Below are positions 56,555 through 64,000 of a DNA stretch of 64,000 nt, in pieces (position 1 is the stretch's first letter; every line of letters starts with the position of its first letter). The notes under the pieces are model-generated. The model was not told the DNA's origin. It saw only the letters and a list, made by a program, of their open reading frames with translations, and searched no databases. The position numbers and the translations under genes are program-made. The DNA comes from Henricia sp. BOLD:AAB3569 (Eukaryota; Echinodermata; Asteroidea; Spinulosida; Echinasteridae), in NCBI GenBank assembly GCA_037783545.1, contig JBBELK010000620.1, forward strand, positions 744,001-808,000, given 5' to 3'.

Positions 56555-57150
56555 CTTCTACTGGCATGCCACTTACAAAAGTCCCCCTTATGCTGCATCA
56601 CTTACAAAAGTCCTCTCTCTACTTGCGTGCCACTTACAAAAGTCCTCCTTGTATTTACGCGCCACGTATTTACTAAAGTCCTGGGCTGCGTTCCAAACAC
56701 GCGAACGGTTCGTTAACGTTGGCGCGAACGTTTGCTCAATGTGGAATGGGTTGTTTGCCAAAATACATTGTCAAGATGGCGGCCCCACAGTCACAGCAGT
56801 CGTACCGACGTTGTAATGTGGCTCTCCGCTGCTTACCAAATTTTTGAGGAAATGTGACACGTTGTCATTGATTGTGTATCGCCAGCGATAAGGGAGAAAA
56901 CCACGAAAGGTGCAATTTACTTGTTATTTTCCAAACTACAAACCATCGTCTGTCATTTTTCATGTCGCGCACGCCATTTTGAAATCACTCGCGAACATCG
57001 CGAACAATCCAAAAGTTTGTTGGCCAACGTATGCGGACGTTGGCGGCGCACAATTCGCTCCACTCGAAAAGTTCGCCAACGTTTGCAAACGTTCGCGTGT
57101 TTGGAACGCAGCCCTGTTTCTACTGGCGCGTCACTTACAAAAGTCCTCTT
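56555..57150. repeat. Minisatellite split by an inverted-repeat element
   Basis: Units of about 31 bp containing CCACTTACAAAAGTCCT recur at 56560-56690 and resume at 57125-57150 (CACTTACAAAAGTCCTC). Confidence 0.7.
56692..57116. mobile_element. Inverted-repeat element inside the minisatellite
   Basis: GGGCTGCGTTCCAAACACGC at the left pairs with its complement at the right. Subterminal GAACGTTTGC/GCAAACGTTC motifs add to the symmetry. No transposase ORF. Confidence 0.75.
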
Positions 57151-57243
57151 TCTCCTGAAAGAATGCCGGAACTACTTGCGAACAGCGCGTCACGTGCGCA
57201 GACGACGCATGACACAATGACGTCACAGCTTGTTTAACATAAT

Positions 57244-58053
57244 AATTATGGGCGTGTTTGTTTCATGACAGATCCGAATCCAGATCCCGGGTTGTTTTGC
57301 CGCGCAGAAACAAACGAAACTGCTCTCAACTCGGATCTCATATCACGTGAATTGCAATTTATTTACCAAATTTGTCAAATTTCTCCCACGACATTCATCG
57401 TAAATGAACAAGTTTGTATCGTGTGTTGCCTCTGACAATGCATAGTTCCGACCTGTCAATCAAGCCGAACCCGCGACCAATCACAAAAGAACTATCAGAC
57501 GGCGCCCACAAAGGTCAAAGTGATGCAATCATCACAAACAATCCGCGATGTTCTGCCCATACAGTTTGTATGTTGTATGCGCCAGTGACCGGGTGAATTT
57601 TGGTTTCAATGTTAGGCGATTCGCTGTTTAAAGGTAGGAAAGCGCATTTTTATGAAAGATATGTCATCCCTGCATTACTAGCCCTTCGCTCAGTGTGTGC
57701 TACGGTAACTGTCGAACTCAAAACATAAATACCTTTGGGTTTTCTCCAATGAATCTGTGCTTTCCATGCCGAGTCCCGTTGCTTTGTACGTAGTCTCGCC
57801 ATTTTTTTGCGATGGCTTGTGAGCACATAGCAACAATATCCAAGGGGGCGGGGTTAACTGGGCAATCTCGGAACTATGCATTGAAACGACACGGTTTTAC
57901 TCACACAAATCTTCGCCATTTTGGATCTAGCGCTGAACTATCTCTCGAGAAGGATTCCACAGATCACAGATCTCGATCAGGATATGCGCGAAGTGAACGA
58001 GTTCACCTTGGATCTGCGCAAATCTGGATCCGTCCGAAACAAACACGCTCATA
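57244..58053. mobile_element. Non-autonomous inverted-repeat element (about 810 bp)
   Basis: TTATGGGCGTGTTTGTTTCA at the left and (opposite strand) TTATGAGCGTGTTTGTTTCG at the right. The inner arms pair TAGTTCCGAC...AACCCGCG with GCGGGGTT...CGGAACTA. No coding content. Confidence 0.65.
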
Positions 58054-59200
58054 AGATTCGTTTTCTCTAAAGTTTTCCTGGAATGAAGCCAAACCAGTGG
58101 GAAAATAACAACTTGTACTGTCTTGTTACTTTGCTATTACCTTATATTTATGCATGACATGTGCACGAGCCCGCACAAAATAATCTGAAATGAATTTATG
58201 ACTTGAGGGACCAAGTGTGATGCGAGTGAAAAATGGCGCGAGTTTATGACAGGCGTGTCGACCCTTATTAATGTGTCAAAAGTTTCACATGGAGCAAGCT
58301 AGACTAGTTCAAAGTCGGACTTGTGTTTCACGAGGACGACAGTTCTATATTATTATTAGTGGCAAGTTTAAAATGTATCACCCGCCAAGAATGCGCAAGG
58401 GTGACTCCGTCAAAACAAACTGTCTTGAAAGTACTGAAATGGTCGTTTTAAATGAATCTCCTACATTTAGAATATCCACAGATCGTCAGCGTGAACTCTG
58501 ACCTTGTGTGACAGGTTTCTACTGTTAGAAAACTGGACCAATCGGAGTTCAGGTGCTGACAATAGTATATTCAGTGATAGAATTTCGGTACCACCCTCTG
58601 TTTCGGGAAGGCAAGCCAATCAACAATCATTCTCTCTGCAAATTGACCAATCAGAATGACGTTGTCTCATGTTGAACGGCGTGCATGCGTACGGCTACAG
58701 AAGGCACGTATTAACCAACCAATCAAAAACAAACGATTTTTCTGGCCTTCCTTTAAACAATTAACAGACACTCGATGAAAGAAATACTGCGTTTTTATAT
58801 TTTGTCAGGTGTGTAGGCCTAACTCTAACAGCAGCGACCGAGTCGGGGCCCCGGGAGGTCTGTTTTACACGTCAACTTTGAACTAATGTTACCAATCTGT
58901 TTTGAAATGTTTCATATTAAAGTTTAGACCATGACATCATTTCGGATTATCTTTGGCTTTCGTCTTTCGCGCACGGGTCCGCGTAAATACGTAAACTGGT
59001 TATATTTTATTTTCTGCCTCAATATATTTGTCATCTGTCGAAACGAGCGCGTAAAATATGCGTCTGGTATTCAGATGATGTGCACGCAGGGGGTTGGTCG
59101 TGAAAAATGCAAAATGGCCCATCATAGCGAAAATGGTCTTTGCAAAGAGTAGGCCTGGTGTGTTTATTTCGGTTCCTGAAGTAAATGTGACGCTCCGACC
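58054..59200. other. No recognised feature; possible promoter region
   Basis: No splice-supported ORF. It lies upstream of the small signal-peptide ORF at 59262. Confidence 0.4.
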
Positions 59201-59261
59201 ACCAATGATCGTCAACCAAAGAGGAAATTGCAAAGAAAATATAGTACTTGTATACAAAATT

Positions 59262-59423
59262 ATGCCGACATCATTTCAGCATGGAATTCAGTTCAGTTTA
59301 GTTCTCTTAATTTTGACGGTGTCCACACTGTTCCAAACTCCGTCGTATTCGCACGCCGCGCCACCCGGTGGAGCACCCAGCGGCAGCGAGTCGCTCAGAC
59401 GACCCGGCTGCCGCACGCTGTGA
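59262..59423 (+). CDS. Putative small secreted peptide precursor (53 residues)
   Basis: Read from the ATG at 59262, the frame gives MPTSFQHGIQFSLVLLILTV and continues STLFQTPSYSHA before APPGG. This is a textbook signal peptide with a short n-region, a hydrophobic core SLVLLILTV and small residues before the likely cut after SHA. The remaining 21 or so residues contain an Arg-Arg pair and one Cys and end GCRTL, then TGA. The ORF is locally GC-richer than its surroundings, as expected for coding DNA. The same frame is open upstream to 59094. It could be a single-exon peptide, the first exon of a longer precursor (possible donors are weak), or chance. No known neuropeptide family is recognised. 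Confidence 0.33.
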   Translation: MPTSFQHGIQFSLVLLILTVSTLFQTPSYSHAAPPGGAPSGSESLRRPGCRTL

Positions 59424-59570
59424 ACCACGCCAAGCAAATTACTATTAGAACGATGATGATACACACAGAATTATTACAACGCAACAAAAAATGACCATGA
59501 TAAAGTTGCCTGACCACTTATCGGAGGGTTTCATAGAGGGCGCCCCCAGGCATCACTATAAGGGGATCCG

Positions 59571-59669
59571 TGGCCTTTTTCCAAATCTGGACTTGGGCTC
59601 AGGCTCAGGCTCAGGCTCCGGCTCCATGTAAACCACATGGAGACGGAGCCGAGATTTGGAAAAAGGCCC
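59571..59669. repeat. Hairpin with GGCTCA hexamer repeats
   Basis: GGCCTTTTTCCAAATCT pairs with AGATTTGGAAAAAGGCC. Inside, GGCTCA/GGCTCC repeats four or five times near 59596-59625, with ACATGGAGACGGAGCC on the other arm. Confidence 0.75.
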
Positions 59670-59831
59670 CTGTCTTACTTCAGGGCTTGCAAGTTTAGAC
59701 TTCTTGGCAAGTGTGTTTCTTTATGACAATTTGTTGTACCGTATACATGTAATTTAAAGAGTAGACATGGTGCCCGTTCATTTGAATTTTTTTTGGTGAT
59801 CTGTCATGCGCAAAGGTTAGGCCGAAACTAA

Positions 59832-59964
59832 GGCTGTATCCGAATCAGTGGCTTTGGCTGTGGCTATGGCAGTTGCTATATGCTGTTGCTATGGGCGGAC
59901 AATGACAGTCCTGGGAAACAGCATAGCCACAGCCACAGCCAAAGCCACTAATTCGGATCCAGCC
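59832..59964. mobile_element. Harbinger-type short inverted-repeat element (133 bp)
   Basis: The ends GGCTGTATCCGAATCAGTGG and their complement are flanked by TAA at 59829-59831 and 59965-59967, the target duplication expected for PIF/Harbinger elements. The inner arms pair TTTGGCTGTGGCTATG with CATAGCCACAGCCA. Confidence 0.78.
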
Positions 59965-59999
59965 TAAGGTAGTAGGTCATTGGAAGCTACCCAAGATAC

Positions 60000-62900
60000 C
60001 CTGCGTTTCCTCCGGAAAAGTATGTGGAATCGCCCTTGGTGCGATTTAAATTCGTAAAAAATACCCTTAATTACCAAATCGGACATAATTGCCCACTATC
60101 CCGCATAATTGTTCAATGAAGTACTAGTATAGGCTAGTCTAGGGTTGAATCGTATGCCCGGTCATTGACCCCTGCACGTGTATTACTGCAATTTGTAATG
60201 TCGTGTTGTAGCCTGAATACATTTTCGCGGGTTTAAATGGGTTTCCTATGCCCACTTCATTAACTGGTTAACGTTTTCCCTCATTCATGTTGGGTTTCCA
60301 GAAATTGTGGCCACAGTCCATTAAAATTTAGTTTACCCCTGTAATTGTATTAGCAGTTCCGGAGCACACACAAGAAGCATCTCACTGCATGGCTTATGTC
60401 GGTTGTAATGCACCGTGGCGTGTTATGGTGTATGTGTTATAAAACTGTTTATGGGCCCATAACCACTGTATAATTTGCCATGACCCCAAATTCACAGATT
60501 AAAATCTCTTGTTGTAAATCCCGGGTAAATCTTTCGCCTCGTTTGTAAGTGAGATATGACCACCAGCCAAGCGTGGCCTGAGTAAGTGGTCACCGGTCTA
60601 CGGTCGGCTGTCCATCTGTGTCAGGTTCCCTGAGGGCATGGTATTATGAAGTAGGCCATTACATCATATGTGCCAGTCTAATTTGGCCGGCCAATCGCGG
60701 CATTACAACATAAGATCGTTTTACATGCATGCTGTACCATACAACTCTGCGATTCGTACAAACGGCACATGTTGTTAGAAACACGAGCAGTATACCACAA
60801 TTATTATAGAGACCACAACCTTATAAAATTAGACCTACCAAGGAAATGGAGGCGCAACACACTTTGGAGCTATTAAAGTAAACGTGAGATTTTGAAAACA
60901 AAATAGAAGCGATTTGACCGTCGATAGCTTTTATTTGGCGCAGCAGTTATTTCTGAAATCGGATATTAGAACGAACATTATTAGCCCACTTTATTGAGTT
61001 TAGCTCGCGAAACTTTCCGGGACTCCAGGGTCACGACTACCGTGGCCATACTGCCAGTGCCCGCCTGCTCGACGGCACGGCCTGCCCGCGCCCACGGCCG
61101 ACCGCGCACGGTGGGGTCTCGCTTTTGGCGGCACTAGAAAAATATTGTTGCTCGGGTGGTCCGGCGTGGGCCGAGGGTGGCGACCCAAGGATTTGGCAAC
61201 TTGACCCCGGGTCAAGACTGCAGAAGGCGCGCTAATAATAACAAGAACTCCGTGGCCCGTGTAGTTTGGGACGTGATCGGCGTGTTTGTTGTAAGAAGCC
61301 GTTTTGGCGATCCTCGGGGCGAGATTAACGTCTTAGATGAAGTAGTAATGACTGACTAGTTAGTGGTCCGGTTGTGCGTGTGTCTCAGAGCACAATGCAG
61401 AGCATAGTTTGGCTAACAACTCGCAGAACTCTCGCAGAACTCTCGGAGAACAATCGAATTATTGGAATTTTAGAGTGCACGGAGCAGCTTTACTTATAAT
61501 AAAAGCAAATGCGCAATGAGTGGCATATTAATAAGTCAAATTTACGCCCATTTGCAACGACCTTGCTTTATACCATACAAAATTAGGAATATCCGTTGGT
61601 GCCGAAAAATGACGCAGAGCGACGGATATCGGCGGATATCAGCATTTTCTCAAATCATTGATATTATTTACTGATTTAAACATTGACCAACAAGTTAGTT
61701 AAACGAGCAACAGTGAAAGCTGTTGTAATACCGTAATAAATATTTAGCTGAATAGATATTATTTTTTATATGAAACCTTTGCAGAATGAAATTATACGCC
61801 ATTATTTGTTAAAAACAGCCTCGTTTTCCTTGAAAAATAAACGTGTCCCCATAATTTAAAAGACAAATGCAGCTTTGCTCATTACATATTCAAGCTATAA
61901 ACGGCTCTGGTGGTCTGATTAAGATAAAAGACCTCATTTTCATCGCAAGTATTTATCAACCGCTATTCAACAAGCTTGGAGCTCTATTTGGCATTAAAAT
62001 GCCACGGCACCTGGGCCCAAACATTAACACAACCTTTTGGTGGTATACACTTTGTTTTGAAGACCACATGGTATAGGTTGACATTGGTGTAGTGATTGAT
62101 GCAGAGTGATGTAGATGTTGAAGGTTTAAAATTGGAAAACACGAAAAAGGTGCTACTAGTTTTTTAGCAAGGAGTGAGCGATTAGGTGTCGAAAGACGCC
62201 CGTTTAGCGGTCAATACTCGTGGGACCTAAATTGGGCGTTAAGTGGAACAAAACAATGTCTTTTCAAGAACAGAGTGGTTTCGGTTTGGAAAGAGAATTC
62301 AATTTTGCGTTAGTTTATCAATTGGCCTCGCCCTCTCCTTCTTTAGAAGTAGTTTGATGAACTTGTTTAAACATTATTTGGTCTTTTGCACCATATTACA
62401 TTTTGGAGACTTGAATTAATCAACCAATTATTGCATATGAAAGTTTTTATTTTTATTTTTCTACGTTTAAGTTTGTTCTTGGGAATCATTATGATGCAGG
62501 CACGGTATTTTACAACTCTGTGGATTTTCCTTATGTAAAAAAAGCCTTATTGTTGCTTTTATAAGTTTTGTTCAACAGCATTGCTATAATTATTTTATAT
62601 CGCCATATGGCACTGCATGCACAGAGAGCTAATTGTTGGATAAATACCCAACTGGAGCGACCGTACATATTTGGCCTGGTTTTGTAGCCGCACGATGACA
62701 GACGGAACTGCCCTTAGTGTGTTTTTATAGCAAGCAATGGATGGCACCATTGGGAGTTACGCCAATTCCGCAAGCACGAATCGCTGATTGTCAGATTAAC
62801 AGCGAAATCCCGTGTTAATTTACATTTCCTCGACGCTCTGAGGTAATTTTATTGCCACTTCGAGAGTAACTCAGTCTTTTCTTTGAAGCCGTGTGATGGA

Positions 62901-63030
62901 AACGACCTCAGCAAAGATGTAACAAGCATTGACTATTCGTACTTAGCCATGCTCAGTTTAGTAAGTTCTAAAAATCGCGTTTTAAAATATCCCTGTTTTT
63001 AATTTGACTGGTGATGGGTGATATATTGTA
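60000..63030. other. No recognised features
   Basis: A GC-rich patch at about 61010-61340 stands out from the AT-rich surroundings but has no supported gene. Short ORFs at 61156-61359 and 61867-62076 lack splice support or recognisable motifs. Confidence 0.45.
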
Positions 63031-63130
63031 TTGTATTGTATTATTTTTGTTGTTTTAAAGATGTACACTGGGAGAACAAATTTCACATTTTTAATGTGAT
63101 TAATAAATAAAATTGAATTGAATTGAATAT
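63030..63130 (+). repeat. Possible LINE 3' tail
   Basis: TTGTATTGTATTGTATT is followed by TTAATAAATAAAATTGAATT and ATTGA repeats. Poly(A)-signal-like AATAAA with short tandem repeats is typical of CR1/L2-type LINE ends. No body of the element was identified. Confidence 0.4.
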
Positions 63131-64000
63131 AGGCCCTATTGTTATAAATCTTTTGGAGGCTTTTAAACTGTCATCTCTAATACTTGTGGAATGTGTTGAG
63201 AGAAAAATATGAGCTGAGAACAAAATCATACGGTGTTTGTTTGTTCATTGAAATGAACAAATCAGTTTATATGGGGTTAAAGTACGGCTTTATGACTGTT
63301 CAACTCGCGTTTCTTTGAATTCTGGAGACGAACCAAGACTTTTGATGTAGTTCAGGGGTTATGATGCCATGTTTATTTGCCTTGTCTCCTTGCGATAAAG
63401 ACTGGGCTCAGAGGTGCACACAATTCTCCGAGGATTATTGCCAAAAGGTCAGGGGTCGTGGGCTAAAGGTCTTGCGTTTCTTCAGATAGGAAAGAAGATT
63501 CTCCGTGGTCGAGACGGTGTTTGTTATTTTTGTCTCCCAAAGCTAGAAAAATTTGACGTCAGAAATTGGTATACCAGAACAAACCGAGGTGACTTACAAT
63601 ACATATTGTGCTATGCTTACTTTGGATAGATCGAAGTTGAGCAAACTTTACACGAGCGCATGAACTTGAAACTTTTCAACCGATTTATTGTTTTTGCAAT
63701 AGCCTAATGAAGTAAACTACTCCCCGGGGCAACGTCCAGTTCCCGGGGTTAAACCAGAAACGGCTGACAATGTCAGAGCCCAATCGCAGAAGTCCTCAAT
63801 TATCACAGAACATCCTTCGTTTTCGCTGCTTCCTGCCTCGCAATTTTCGACCTGTCAGCATCCTAATCACCGAGTTGGGTTGATATTCTTAGTTATGAAG
63901 TGTTTCCTGGGTCTTGAAGAATTAGTCACGGTTCAAGATGACCACTCTTGCACTTTACGTTATGGGGTAATCGCAGGAAAAGACCAAGAAGACCTAAGGC
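63131..64000. other. No recognised features
   Basis: The 71-residue ORF at 63414-63629 shows no domain or splice evidence. Confidence 0.45.

Noticed and set aside
61000-61359. GC-rich ORFs on both strands
   Set aside because: They lack domains, splice signals or a convincing start; base composition alone is not enough.

Overview
The window looks like nuclear DNA of a marine invertebrate deuterostome, most likely an echinoderm and perhaps a sea star. This is inferred from the intron-rich genes, CYP2-clan cytochrome P450s, an OAS-family gene, tRNA-derived SINEs of echinoderm style and very dense short inverted-repeat transposons. No operons, CRISPR arrays, rRNA genes or intact tRNA genes were found.

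Genes. (1) 9-3421, plus strand: the 3' end of a gene for an acidic protein with a four-residue SGD-type repeat tract. (2) 5372-15184, plus strand: a complete three-exon CYP2-clan P450 of 491 residues, with a repeat-filled first intron of about 7.9 kb. (3) 17075-20944, minus strand: a second complete three-exon P450 of 504 residues, tail to tail with the first and with identical intron phases, so the two are an old inverted duplicate pair. Both carry Asn where the I-helix normally has the oxygen-activating Thr. (4) 28580-34670, plus strand: a four-exon transcription unit that would encode only a 43-residue peptide. (5) About 35.4-43.8 kb, minus strand: several well-spliced coding exons of one or two genes I could not name. 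(6) 55186-55731, plus strand: the last two exons of a 2'-5' oligoadenylate synthetase-like gene; its catalytic N-terminal exons were not found. (7) 59262-59423, plus strand: a small ORF with a convincing signal peptide.

The rest is mostly repeats. At least ten non-autonomous inverted-repeat elements sit at TTAA, and several share ends of the form TTAA-AG...CT-TTAA (Kolobok or piggyBac type). Others have an 8-bp duplication (hAT type, 30437-30844), a 9-bp duplication (Mutator type, 46009-46681, inserted in a SINE) or a TAA duplication (Harbinger type, 59832-59964). Long palindromes lie at 3.65, 26.9, 33.4, 33.8, 35.9 and 46.0 kb. Tandem arrays include about 30 tRNA-like units at 41.06-43.29 kb (with a 562-bp higher-order duplication), a reverse-strand block of nine related units at 24.5-25.3 kb, a 19-bp minisatellite at 47.8-48.25 kb, and units of about 117 bp (40.14 kb) and 210 bp (53.2 kb). 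A LINE reverse-transcriptase fragment lies in the second intron of the minus-strand P450.

The region from about 59.97 to 64 kb is nearly empty of recognisable features.
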